Assembly (NCBI GenBank): GCA_947172415.1
Contig: OX359190.1
Location: 9,548,001 to 9,612,000, forward strand
Reading direction: 5' to 3'
DNA: 64,000 nucleotides
DNA from: Chondrosia reniformis
Lineage: Eukaryota > Porifera > Demospongiae > Chondrillida > Chondrillidae
The position numbers and the translations under genes were made by a program. This document shows positions 1 through 11,600 of this stretch, piece after piece (positions within the stretch are counted from its first letter, which is position 1; each line of letters opens with the position of its first letter). A model generated the notes under the pieces. It was not told the origin of the DNA and did no database searches. It saw nothing but the letters and a program-made list of their open reading frames with translations.

Positions 1-194
1 TAAACGAAACATTACAAGACACAGCTCTGCTATATTCACCATTTTAAGGTAATAACTGATTAACAGTTAACCAAAAATGACATCTTCTTATGTTCAAATC
101 ATATGTCTACTAACACAATAACCTCATTCACAGACTTGTATACAATACTTGCTGCATGATGCCATGTATGTACCTACATATATAGGAGACTTAC

Positions 195-2279
195 ACTCGC
201 GGAACTGTGGAAAGGTAGTGCAAGAAACTAAGAAATTTTGGATGGATGTCGCTAGTCTTGTTTGTCTTCAGCCAATCTTCTAACAAATTTGACTCAAACT
301 TTCTTAACATAAACAAAATCTCCTTATATGGAAAAGAGTATCTCATGACATAATCAAGAGGCTCTGTTACCTATGAAATGAGATAGATGTCTTTCAAGCC
401 TAAATCTCAGGATTTTAACTCAAAGATTAGTTATCAAAACTACATACAGTACAAAATGTAAGAAAGTTAGCGTTCACCAGGCATGTATCTAGGTCTCGAA
501 CTCACAGGGGCGACAAGACGTACTATGTCAACTTTTTTACAATTTGTACCATACTACATCCATTCTACAGTAAAAGGCCTATAGGGAACTAAACCTAGTG
601 ATAGCTGATGCATGTAATATACTTTATTTCTATAAGCAGATATTATCCTCTCTAATGGGTTCCTCAGCATGGAAAACTTGAAGTATTCCTTTAGTCTCCA
701 TTCCCTCTCTTCTGGCTTGAGATAGGCCAGCTTATTTGCTTGTCTTAGAATCTGTTCAGGAGGTCTGTTGCTTGACTCGGTGGGTGGCAATATACCATTT
801 AACACAACAAAGAGTCGTTTCCAATTTGAACAACCAACTGAAAAATGACAAAAACACAGACTTGGATTACTACATGAATAATCCAATACACCATTTTCCT
901 ACATGCTACATCTACTTTAGAGTAAAGGCCTATAGGTAGTGAGAGCTTTGGATGAGGATACAAGAGTTTCCTCCTCCTTCTCTTCTTCTCCACTGGACCA
1001 GACAGCTACATACATGTTTGGTAATATAATTGCTATAAAGATGTACCTTTTGGAACGTAACAAAAGATTAATTTCTTGTCATCATCATAGAGAAGATGTT
1101 TAAACAATTCATACTCTCTAACTCCTTCTTGGAGACTATCATTTGCTGAGGAAAAGGCTGCACAGAATGTTTTCATTGCTTCTTTCTGAAACTACCACAA
1201 GAGAAGATAATAAACCACAACTGTTATCACAATCCAACACTATATATACATAGGCCTATATAGTACACATGTTCTCAAAACAACAATCATAGGTTTGCCA
1301 CCCCAGCACTCAAATAACATACTTACTGCTTTGTTGGGCTTATACGTATATAGTAATAATCTTAAAAATATGAATATATTAGGAGCATACACATGTGTAT
1401 ATAGTACCTACCTTCATCCGTTCATTTAAATCCTCTATACTGTACGGTGCCTCAGGTTTCTCCTCGTATTCTACATATACGTATGTACATGCGTACGTAC
1501 ATTAATTTTCAATTCTTCTAACCATCTAGTTTGCAATGTTACACAGACTAACTGATCTAGTTACTCCTGAATAAATGTGAAGTGTAAAATGTACCTAAAG
1601 ATTTGTCCAAGATTTTATGTGGCATTTCTGGGTGCTTTAGTGGAGTGATGTGGTCTCCATTTAATATTCTTCTTAAAGCAATAGCACTCTCCTTATGATA
1701 CTTCTTATGTAAGTCATCCATCTCTATAAAGCGACCATCCAAAGATTAATAGAAATATTCTTTGTAGCTACGTACATATGCGTAATTAACACACCATTTT
1801 TCTTACATCTACTTTAAAGTAAAGGCCTATAGAGAACTAAACCTAGTGAGAGCTTTGGATGAGGATACAAGAGTTTTCTCCTTCTTCTCTTCTTCTCCAC
1901 TTGGCCAGACAGCTGTTTCTGGGAATTCCACTCTTCATCAGTGACCCTGGGAGTCTTTGTCATGTTCTTGATCTTTTGTGAGTCAATAGTATGTACTACT
2001 ATACATTTACAAAGACAAAAAGTTGACTGTACCATCGTCTGACATCAATTCTTCTTCCTCAATTTCATGTATAAAATCTTTAGCATTCAAAAATTGTAAC
2101 CCATCAGTTGTTGGAATTTGGTAAGCTGCCACAGAAACATCTCTTGCTTGTAAAAGAGTTTTGTATGTTTCTCCACGTTCTCCCACTAACCAAACTAGAG
2201 CTATCATTCCCAAAACTATACAGTTACAGACAAATAGCAACTTGGAGGCTTTGCAGATGATTATTGATCTTTTATACAT
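195..2279 (-). CDS. Carbohydrate sulfotransferase (HNK-1ST/CHST8-14-like), 3' end outside window
   Basis: Predicted Golgi type II membrane enzyme that moves sulfate from PAPS to a glycan. Exons on the minus strand: 2279-2033, 1723-1595, 1470-1412, 1185-1047, 837-623, 370-195; all phases agree. Exon 1 carries a short cytoplasmic tail and a membrane anchor (about residues 13-32, LLFVCNCIVLGMIALVWL). Exons 4-5 join to CYVPKVGCSNWKRL, the family's 5'-phosphosulfate-binding loop (VPKVACSNWKR in relatives). RNPLERIISAYRNK is the 3'-phosphate-binding motif. About 322 residues are visible against a usual 330-420. The last visible exon ends at a strong GTAAGT donor, with an in-frame stop just beyond it, so I infer that the gene continues past the left edge; the C-terminal part of the domain is missing. 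The exact sugar acceptor cannot be told. Two copies of a dispersed repeat lie in its introns. Confidence 0.8.
881..1005 (+). repeat. Dispersed repeat R1, copy in sulfotransferase intron
   Basis: Contains the shared string ACACCATTTTCCTACATGCT, then AGTAAAGGCCTATAG and GAGAGCTTTGGATGAGGATA, followed by a CTTCTTCTC tract and CCAGACAGCT. The same order recurs around ten times in the window in both orientations. A 3' part of a further copy lies at about 560-600. No coding capacity; probably a SINE or MITE. Confidence 0.7.
1788..1990 (+). repeat. Dispersed repeat R1, longest copy
   Basis: About 200 bp, one of the two fullest copies (the other at 35985). It adds to the shared core a 3' part reading CTGTTTCTGGGAATTCCA, TCAGTGACCCTGGGAGTC and TTCTTGATCTTTTGTGAGTC. 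It lies in intron 1 of the sulfotransferase gene. Confidence 0.7.
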
Positions 2280-2414
2280 TGTTAATTAGGAACCAATTCC
2301 TAGAAGAATCCACCTGGCTTGCATAGAAAGAATTCTCTGTCTTGTGTAACCCGGGCTTAGATGTGAGCGACAGATGAACTATAGCTGAACGAGATAAAAT
2401 GAAACATTATTGCA

Positions 2415-2475
2415 TATATTTGTCTAGATGCCCAAAAGAGACTAAGGATGTACCATCTCAAAGATAACACTTGGA
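2415..2475. repeat. Palindromic repeat R2, short copy
   Basis: Carries CAAAAGAGACTAAGGATG followed by CCATCTCAAAGATAA, matching one arm of the fold-back motif seen more fully near 6395, 14425 and 49010. Confidence 0.45.
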
Positions 2476-2649
2476 TATTTGATATTTCCCAAAATAAACC
2501 TAACAACAGTGGGGTATAGAGATACAATCAGTGCTTTATGGTATGTGCCAGGAAACTATACAAGTGTGCCTACTCTATACAACAGCTGCTCAGCTATTGT
2601 CCATGAAGCCAGGCAATGTCAACAAGATGATTGGCCCAAACTATATTCA

Positions 2650-2775
2650 TGAGTGGTATTTGAAGTGACAAACTACAAGTACAGTAATCACAATGAAAAG
2701 GGTTCTGGTAATTGAACCAATGCAAGACAGCTGGTTATGACCACCAGTGCTCTGCCATTGAGCTGCGTACATACC
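2650..2775 (-). mobile_element. tRNA-derived SINE-like element
   Basis: On the minus strand it reads CTCAATGGCAGAGCACTGGT (tRNA D-arm/A-box-like) and then TTGGTTCAATTACCAG (T-arm/B-box-like), followed by a tail with GTGATTACT. Similar heads occur at 23285 and 26225, and similar tails at 23400 and 32900. It is too degenerate for a functional tRNA. Confidence 0.5.
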
Positions 2776-5104
2776 ATTTTTACAGGATTGCTCCATTCAT
2801 GTTTCCCCTCTTATACGAACATGCACAATTAGTTTTCCATTTGAAGTAGTTTGTAACAATTCATATTTATCTGACAACATTGGAAGTTGAGAACATATAC
2901 AGTACGTAGAACTGATATTCAGTTCCGAGTTTATCTCCCCACTCAGGCTGGTAAGTACAATACAACAGCAGTACTTGATATAAAGCTACATAGGTGAGAT
3001 GCTTTGAATCCCTGCAAACGTTATCTACTCAACGAGAGGAATGGTATGTGACGAGTGTGAAGAGGTAGCGAGAAGTATAATTATAATACAAGTCCTATTT
3101 CAACATTGGAAACACGTAAAGTTTAGTTTTTGTTACGGTTGTGGTTGTCCGTATTCATCTAAGGGCAAAGGGTATATATCGACTTACTTAATATTAAATA
3201 AAGCGGTTAATATGGAACCATTTGGCGTAGCGTGGAAAGGTCGGGCTGTGTTTACCACTCCCACTTCTTCTCCAATAGGCCCTTATATACGTCCCACAAT
3301 ACAATATACAATAGAAATACTGGATTAATCGTAAAGCATTTACCATTCCTCAAATAATGGGAAAAACGAATTTTCTTCAAAAGTAAAATTACTACAGATG
3401 TTATTTGAAGGTGAATCAGTTTCACTTGGACATGACCACTTATATGGCACTCACACTAGTAGTCCCAAAGTCTTTCCCCATAGATATACGTATAGCACCA
3501 CCGGCCAGTCGCAAACACTCTTCAAAAGAAGCACGTGACACACTTGAGGATATCACGTGATGGCAACATGGTTTCCCGGATAAGTAAAACACTCAATTGT
3601 TAACCTTTGCCTTATCGAAACGACTATCTACTGTTCCAAGAAGCTGTTTTTGAGGTAAAGTATATGTCTATAAAGTCATAGTTAGTTGTGAAGCGAAATT
3701 TGACAGTTCAGTTTTTACTAGCTGCAAAGATTGTGTATACAGTAATAAAGGTGGATGTCTACCAATTGTTAAAGTTTTTCTTTTAACGGAACAGTCAGGT
3801 ACAGTTTGTTAACGAATAACGGTTTCTTTCTTCGGTAGCCATTTATACGGCTCTGCCTTATATGGGCATTGTTGACTCGCCAGTTTTCTTTGCCGTATAT
3901 TTGTATTGCTCAGTAGGCAACTGGAGTTCACTGGACCGGTATTATTTCCTTGTTAATTGGGAATATACAACCGGTTCAGCTGCTGCTAAGAGGAACTCCG
4001 TACGTACCTATATATGCTTGAACGTAGTGTCTGTACATATAACTTGGAGCGAATTTATGTTTTGAAGAAGCTGTAAAGTTTGAAGTTATTCTATGTAAGG
4101 ATTTGGGTTTAGTATTGTATTACATTGCAATGTGGCGTATATAGCGAGTGAGTTGCTTAGCAGGTTCTATACTGGACAATAAAAGTGGTTCAAATTAAAT
4201 TTGCTGAAACAGTTAAAAAAATGGAGAGAAAACTAAAACTTGAAACTCAAAGTTTCCTTTTAGGCATAAGTTTAGATTTCTAGAGATGTATCTTACCTAA
4301 AGTGTGTTACTATTCCATAGAGAGATAGCTTTGTGTACATAGGTATATACTTGTGTTATTGTACTGTGGATGTGGTGAGAGCTCTGGTTGGGTTGCTAGG
4401 ATTAGAGCTAGGCAGTGGTTAGTTTTGTGGTTTGGGGGCTATTTCTGGGAAAATTAGTTGTTAGAGGATAGAACGAATCACATACACTTTAAACTGAGTT
4501 GTGTGTGAAATGCATTGACTTATAGATTGCAAACAATCTGAGGTACAAGGTACTGTATATGTTTTATGACTGTTAACTGACTTATTCATGAGATAGTACA
4601 AGTGTAGAAACTACGTAGTGTGTCACCTTTAAGCCATCAGCCTAGAGCCACTGTTGTACCACATCCTCACAGTTGTAACGTTCAACCAAAAGATTGAAGT
4701 CCAAATTACTTTTTAGACACTTTAAGAGTTGAAAGATGTGCAATCCAAAAGATGGCCACGTTAAAGAGGTTTATATCAACAAGTTAATGTGTATATTTTG
4801 CTAATTATGTATTTAATTGCAATGAGGTAAAGTTACTCTTTAAAATTTCTAAAGACAGCAATTGTACGTAAACAATGGTAAAATTTAGAGTAATTTATAG
4901 TTAATCCAAAATTAATTCAGCACCTGAAACCGAATTGTGCATACATTTACCTGAACCATACTTGCTTGTGGATTATGAAAGTAAAACAGTGAATCAAATT
5001 ATATGGAAAATGATTTCAATTTTATAGTAATATTACAGCACGTGTGTGTGCATGTGAACTACATGTGGTTGGTTTACCTGTATTACTCATTCTCTGATGT
5101 AGTC

Positions 5105-8100
5105 ATGGCTGCGTCTCCAGTGAAATCCACAATGAAATCCCAACTCCCAATTTCAGTCATACCCTTTTCTTGTAAGACTATCAACCCCAAGGAATTAGTT
5201 GAGAAACTGCTGCACTCCCAGTCTGAGGTGTTCATAATGGACTGTAGACCCACTCTGGCCTACAATTCCATCCACATTTCCGGTGCATTGGGAATTAATC
5301 TAAACCCCATGATGACCAAACGACTGAAAGCTGGTAAGCAGGAGAGCCACTTTGCAACACATTGCTAATCAAGTCCACCACCCTGAGCTACGTAATTCCC
5401 CCACTCTGAGCTACGTAATTAATCTCCCATCCCTGAACTTAATCTCTCGTCCCTGAACTTAATCCCCTACCCTGAACTTATCTCCGACCCTGAACTTATC
5501 TCCGACCCTGAACTTATTTCCGACCCTGAACTTAATCCCCGACCCTGAACTTAATCCCCGTCCCTGAACTTAATCCCCGACCCTGAACTTATCTCCGAAC
5601 CTGAACTTATCCCCGACCCTGAACTTATATCCGACCCTGAACTTATCTCCGACCCTGAACTTAATCTCTCGTCCAAATATGTATGTATTTCTTTAGTATT
5701 GTTTCATCAATCAAGCATGAACTATCTTTCTGCGTAGGTAAACTTTCACTGGAGGATGTAGTTATACCTAAAGACCAAGGAAAGAAACTGTTTCTTAGCA
5801 ACTGTCCTATTGTGATCTACGATGAATGTACAGATGAAATTTCCATAACAGGACCAGCTAACACATTACATGTTGTTCTTAAGTCCTTACTTGACCAAGG
5901 GAAAGTACCTTACCTATTAGCTGGTATGTATGTATGTATGAAGTTGATTATATTACTTAATACCTTAGAATACAGTATTGGAGATAATAATAATCATTTG
6001 CAAGTGCATGTGTAATATTTTTTATTTATATTTTATTATTTATTACTTTATAAAAAGTAAAATTTGACTTTTTCAATTTCACTGTTTAAATGAAATAAGA
6101 AAGTATTTCTAGCCGAAATATTTAGCATATACAGATGTGACCGTATGTTAAATTATCATCAAATGCATATTTAGAATATATTTTAAAGTGTAATGACTTA
6201 AACATGCATGTTAGTCAAGTTCAGTTTTGCTATTTGAGGTAAATTTTACAGAATGTAAAACTACATAGATAGGTAGGGCTGTTATTTCTTTGTTATTTAT
6301 ATGTACATACATATACGTATACTCTAGCCATGTGCAGAATATTTGAGCAGTTATGAATCAATAAGTGGATGACAGGGATTTTGACAGGAACTACGCCAAA
6401 CTTATCTTTAAGATGGTTCATCTTTAGTCTTTACTGTACGTGTCTTTAGATGCTCAAAAGACTAAAGATGAATCATCTCAAAGACTAATCAATAAGTACT
6501 AGAAACTCAATAATCATGATAATAGGATGAGGTGTATTGCCCTGTTTTGGGAAATTATTATTATTTATGGTTGGTTGAAAATATCCGGATGTAAGTTTTG
6601 CAACAACAAATATATTATATATATTTCAATTATTTCCCAAATAGCTGTTTCCCAGATGTTGCAATACACAAGAAATGCTCTTTCATAATCCTCTATGTTT
6701 CTCAACCAACTTATGTAAAATTTTATATGGTGGACCTTGATCATGAAAATATTTCATCACAAAAATTTATGCATATGAAAATTTCCTGAATTATGTTATA
6801 CAGAAATTATGTTATATAGATGCACTGTATACATATGTACGTATCTGTGTGTAGGTGGATTAGCTGTTTTCAGCAAGTTGTATCCAAAGCTCATTGATGT
6901 CTGTGGCGAGTCAGAAAGTCCTCGTCCTGCTGTCAACTGTGCCTCGCCTCCCAGCGTCACTCCTGGGGCTTGTGAAGATGTGCTGGCATGGCAGACTGCA
7001 CCCCCTGTAAGGATCCTCTCGTATCTTGTCATAGGTGAGCTCTTGATGGACACCCAGCAGTCTGTTGGTTATCATATAGAACCATCATCATGTGATTTTG
7101 AATAATCTTAATTTCTCTCCCAATTTCACTCCCTCCCTCCCTCTCTCACTCCCTCCCTCCCTCCCTCTATCACTCCCTCCCTCTCTCACTCCCTCCCTCC
7201 CTCCCTCACTCCCTCCCTCCCTCACTCCCTCCCTCCCTCCCTCCCTCACTCCCTCCCTCCCTCCCTCCCTCCCTCCCTCTCTCACTCCCTCCCTCCCTCT
7301 CTCCCTCTCTACCTCTAGGTAATGAGAAGGATGCTGCTTCATTGGAATGTTTGCATCACTTTAATATAACTCATGTTCTAAATGTCACAGAAAAGTGTCC
7401 AAATTTCTTTGAAGAAAGACCTGGTATTAAGTACTTGCGTGTCCCAGCCTCTGATACTGGTCGAATGAGGCTGCTGGATTATTTTGAAAATGCTAACTTG
7501 TTTATTGGTACGTATGTTCATATTCAACATATTCCCATCATCTTTTGACCCTTTTTGTTTGTAGTTGAAATCCACACACCTTCCTCCACACCAACTTCCA
7601 ACCTACTCCCCCCACACCCTCCCCCCACACCAACTTCCAACCCCCTCCCCTTATGCTGATGTCCTACTAATTGATAGAGTGGCCATCTTATGTCATTCCT
7701 TACTTGTAGATGAAGCTCGCAAGCAGAATACCTCTATCTTGGTGCACTGTATGGCAGGAATTTCCCGCTCCGTCACTATCTCCCTGGCCCATCTAATGAA
7801 GGAGTACAACATGACAATGCAGGCAGCTTACGACTTTGTCCAAAAGCTTCGACCTTCCATTTCACCAAACCTGAGCTTTATGGGTCAGCTCTTGGAGTAT
7901 GAGAGAATGCTGGATCTCGGTAACGAGAAGCATTCACCCGAAATACTAGCAATGGATCCACTTTCAAAGGCGTTAAAGGAAAGTCTCAAACCAGAATACA
8001 TGCAGCCTCAATCTCAGCTAGAAAAAACCAGGCAGCTTGTGAAGGAAGGGGAACTTCCCCTTAGACAGCAATCAACTCCATCCACAAGCTCATTTAAGAG

Positions 8101-8419
8101 CCAAACTTCTACCTCCTCCACACACTCGGGTTATGGAGGCGTGGCCCATAGCACAAGTAGTGAGGGTTTAAGTTCAAGTGGAGTCTTCACTGGTTCAGGA
8201 CTGTCAGCTAGTTATTCTGGAAAATCTGCTTTTGTACTGCAGAAGCCAATTAGAAAGAAGAGAACACAGAGTGAAGCAGATTGTTCAGTCAAAATTACTA
8301 AACAAAAGATGGAGAAAATAAATAGAAAAACTTTGTCACAAAGAAACTCTCCCAAAGAAAAGCGTAAAGTAGAAGGTTCTAATACCTCTTCAGAACAGGT
8401 CTCTGCAGCAAAGGATTAA
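5105..8419 (+). CDS. Dual-specificity MAP kinase phosphatase, DUSP8/16-like
   Basis: Dephosphorylates Thr and Tyr in the activation loop of MAP kinases; DUSP8/16 relatives prefer JNK and p38. Exons 5105-5333, 5738-5923, 6855-7034, 7319-7507, 7710-8419 join in phase to 497 residues. Residues 1-150 form the rhodanese/CH2 domain (FIMDCRPTLAYNSIHISGA, as in MKPs). The catalytic domain follows at about 195-350, with conserved IGNEKDAAS and the signature VHCMAGISRS. By exon count the nucleophile is Cys275, the loop Arg is Arg281 and the general-acid Asp is in VPASDTGRMR. After the catalytic domain comes a Ser/Thr-rich tail of about 150 residues with basic clusters (PIRKKRTQ, PKEKRKVEG) that could direct nuclear entry. 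Long Ser-rich tails are typical of DUSP8/16. Start chosen at MAASPVKS, just before the conserved domain; an upstream in-frame Met at 5003 looks like 5' leader. Each intron carries simple or tandem repeats. Confidence 0.9.
5385..5670 (+). repeat. Minisatellite in DUSP intron 1
   Basis: About 15 copies of an 18-20 bp unit around CCTGAACTTAATCCCCGA, with frequent unit-length variation (CTTATCTCCGA versus CTTAATCCCCGA). Confidence 0.9.
6395..6490. repeat. Palindromic repeat R2 in DUSP intron 2
   Basis: Arms reading GGTTCATCTTTAGTCTTT and CAAAAGACTAAAGATGAATC face each other with a short loop. Related copies lie near 2415, 14425 and 49010, so it is a dispersed fold-back (MITE-like) family. Confidence 0.6.
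7125..7316 (+). repeat. (CCCT)n-rich tract in DUSP intron 3
   Basis: A 190-bp run of CTCCCTCC units broken by CTCACT, reaching the 3' splice site of exon 4. It also provides the polypyrimidine tract before CTAG/G. Confidence 0.95.
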
Positions 8420-8693
8420 TGTAATGATCCATTGCATGCCGGACTTGACATAAAAATGATTTGCTAATTAAGGAAAGATTTTCATGTTGTTGTTATTGCT
8501 GTGTACTTGTTTACTTGTAAACTGGGATGGATTTAATTGTTCATTTTATATTTTAGTAAATCTACACATGAAACTTTGTTATAGCATCTTGCTCTGCATG
8601 TTATCAGTATGTGGTGGGTTGATCTAGCCTAGAAATTAAAATGGCGTTGCCTTATCTTTCCGTTTTTCTGATGTCACGTGCAAAAAATGGCTG
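8420..8693. other. Gap between DUSP and LRMDA
   Basis: Only 274 bp separate the DUSP stop from the LRMDA start on the same strand. It must hold the 3' UTR of one and the promoter/5' UTR of the other. An ATG at 8686 begins a five-codon upstream frame overlapping the chosen start at 8694. Confidence 0.5.
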
Positions 8694-11600
8694 ATGGCTG
8701 CTGAAGGTCTGATTTACCGTTCAAAGGCTCAGATTAAACAGGAAAAGGAAAGAAAACTCCAAACGACAAAAAGTCCCAAGAAGAAAATGTCCGCGACTAA
8801 GGGACCAACTGATAAAGAACATGTAAGCTCTATCAAACTTACATACGTATGTATCACTCTTTTCTCAATGCTTCAAGGTTTCCTTATATGGCGAGGACAT
8901 AGTGAGGCTGCCTGCCGACTTTTGTGCAGTTAATGGGCCTAGCGCCAAGCGACTTGATCTCAGTTACAACAGAATTGCGTAAGACCACTGTCGTACAACA
9001 TGAACCTTACCAGACGTGTGCACCAATGATTAGTCAATCCTCTATTTAATTATGCAGTAGTATGCATGAAAAATCTAATACACCACTTTCCTACATGCTA
9101 TGCCTACTCTGTGAAAAAGGCCTATAGGGAACTAAACCATGTATTATCCATATATAGTTTTATATGCACAAAACAATGATAGATGGATAAAGATAACCAT
9201 GAATTATGAATAACTGATTGGTAAAGACCTAATTGCCTTTCATACAATAGATAATTAGATGGATTGGTGACAAGAATACAGAAAAGACACGACAAATATC
9301 ATAACTGTACATTAGATTATGAATGAGGAAAATTATTAAGATTGCTTATATACTGTATGTACGTATATTATTTAGTTCCCTATAGGCCTTTTACTCTAGA
9401 GTAGATTTGTTATGTGTTTATAGTAGATGTGTAGTAATTTCAGAGGAGATACATGATTGGAGCTTCTCTGTATGCAGTACCTTTAAAAATGTATTTTGTT
9501 AACAGTATCAGATTGTACAAGCTACATTTGCTTGAACGAACAATTTTCAATTATTTTAAGAATTAAGAATTGTCAAAAGTGGTATGCATTTGCATTTAAT
9601 TATTGTAATGTACCACAAAATATAAAGTTTATTCAATTACTTCATTCAGCACAGCTTGTAAATTCATTCTAACATTAGAATTTATATAGTTTGCTCCTCC
9701 CTATGGCCATACTCTTACATTACAATTTATATAGTTTACTCCTCCCTATGGCCATACTCTTACATTACAATTTATATAGTTTACTCCTCCCTATGGCCAT
9801 ACTCTTACATTACAATTTATATAGTTTGCTCCTCCCTATGGCCATACTCTTACATTACAATTTATATAGTTTACTCCTCCCTATGGCCATACTCTTACAT
9901 TACAATTTATATAGTTTACTCCTCCCTATGGCCATACTCTTACATTACAATTTATATAGTTTGCTCCTCCCTATGGCCATACTCTTACATTACAATTTAT
10001 ATAGTTTACTCCTCCCTATGGCCATACTCTTACATTACAATTTATATAGTTTACTCCTCCCTATGGCCATACTCTTACATTACAATTTATATAGTTTACT
10101 CCTCCCTATGGCCATACTCTTACATTACAATTTATATAGTTTACTCCTCCCTATGGCCATACTCTTACATTACAATTTATATAGTTTGCTCCTCCCTATG
10201 GCCATACTCTTACATTACAATTTATATAGTTTACTCCTCCCTATGGCCATACTCTTACATTACAATTTATATAGTTTACTCCTCCCTATGGCCATACTCT
10301 TACATTACAATTTATATAGTTTACTCCTCCCTATGGCCATACTCTTACATTACAATTTATATAGTTTACTCCTCCCTATGGCCATACTCTTACATTACAA
10401 TTTATATAGTTTGCTCCTCCCTATGGCCATACTCTTACATTACAATTTATATAGTTTACTCCTCCCTATGGCCATACTCTTACATTACAATTTATATAGT
10501 TTACTCCTCCCTATGGCCATACTCTTACATTACAATTTATATAGTTTACTCCTCCCTATGGCCATACTCTTACATTACAATTTATATAGTTTACTCCTCC
10601 CTATGGCCATACTCTTACATTACAATTTATATAGTTTACTCCTCCCTATGGCCATACTCTTACATTACAATTTATATAGTTTACTCCTCCCTATGGCCAT
10701 ACTCTTACATTACAATTTATATAGTTTACTCCTCCCTATGGCCATACTCTTACATTACAATTTATATAGTTTACTCCTCCCTATGGCCATACTCTTACAT
10801 TACAATTTATATAGTTTACTCCTCCCTATGGCCATACTCTTACATTACAATTTATATAGTTTACTCCTCCCTATGGCCATACTCATACCATCAAAATCAA
10901 ACTAACAAGACATTTCACTTTGTTACTTTGTGATGCTGTATGTAAATTTAGGACATTGGAAGGACTGGACAAATTTGAGATCTTAGAAGAACTGATTTTG
11001 GATAATAATGATGTTACAGATGAAGCCATTTCAAAGCTACCCCATCTACCTAATCTCCATACTTTATCGGCAAATAAGAACAACATATCCTTTCTAACAT
11101 AGTCACATGAATGTCATGTGATCGTCATGTTATTACTATATGAATAATGTAAACTACATCAATTTGTTTATGAGCCCCTTCGCTATAGAGGGCTCTTAGC
11201 TGACCTGATAGAATAGAGGGCTAGTGGGCTCTTAGCTGACTTGGTAGAATAGAGGGCTAGTGGGCTCTTAGCTGACTTGGTAGAATAGAGGGCTAGTGGG
11301 CTCTTAGCTGACTTGGTAGAATAGAGGGCTAGTGGGCTCTTAGCTGACTTGGTAGAATAGAGGGCTAGTGGGCTCTTAGCTGACTTGGTAGAATAGAGGG
11401 CTAGTGGGCTCTTAGCTGACTTGGTAGAATAGAGGGCTAGTGGGCTCTTAGCTGACCTGGTAGTTTAGTGGGCTAGTGGGCTCCTAGCTGCTAATTGCAC
11501 TGAGCTTGTGCATAGACTATGATAATAAGCAAATAATGTATGTAAAGTATATATACGTAGGGCTGCATAGAGGGGGGCTGTCTAGGATTGAACCCCCTAA

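Larger units (their letters stand above)
2280..5104. other. Head-to-head intergenic region between sulfotransferase and DUSP
   Basis: This 2.8-kb stretch separates two divergent genes and must hold both promoters and probably 5' untranslated exons of the phosphatase. Besides the SINE-like element and a short R2 copy I see no coding gene. An open frame at 3041-3328 has two Cys pairs (CDEC, CYGCGC), but no recognisable domain and no splice support. Confidence 0.5.

Noticed and set aside
3041-3328. 95-codon frame with CDEC and CYGCGC
   Set aside because: No recognised domain, no splice or repeat evidence, and it lies in a divergent promoter region.
9691-10905. 404-codon open frame of 15-residue repeats
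   Set aside because: It is the translation of a 45-bp minisatellite lying between two LRMDA exons; no start context, and the frame exists only because the period is a multiple of three.
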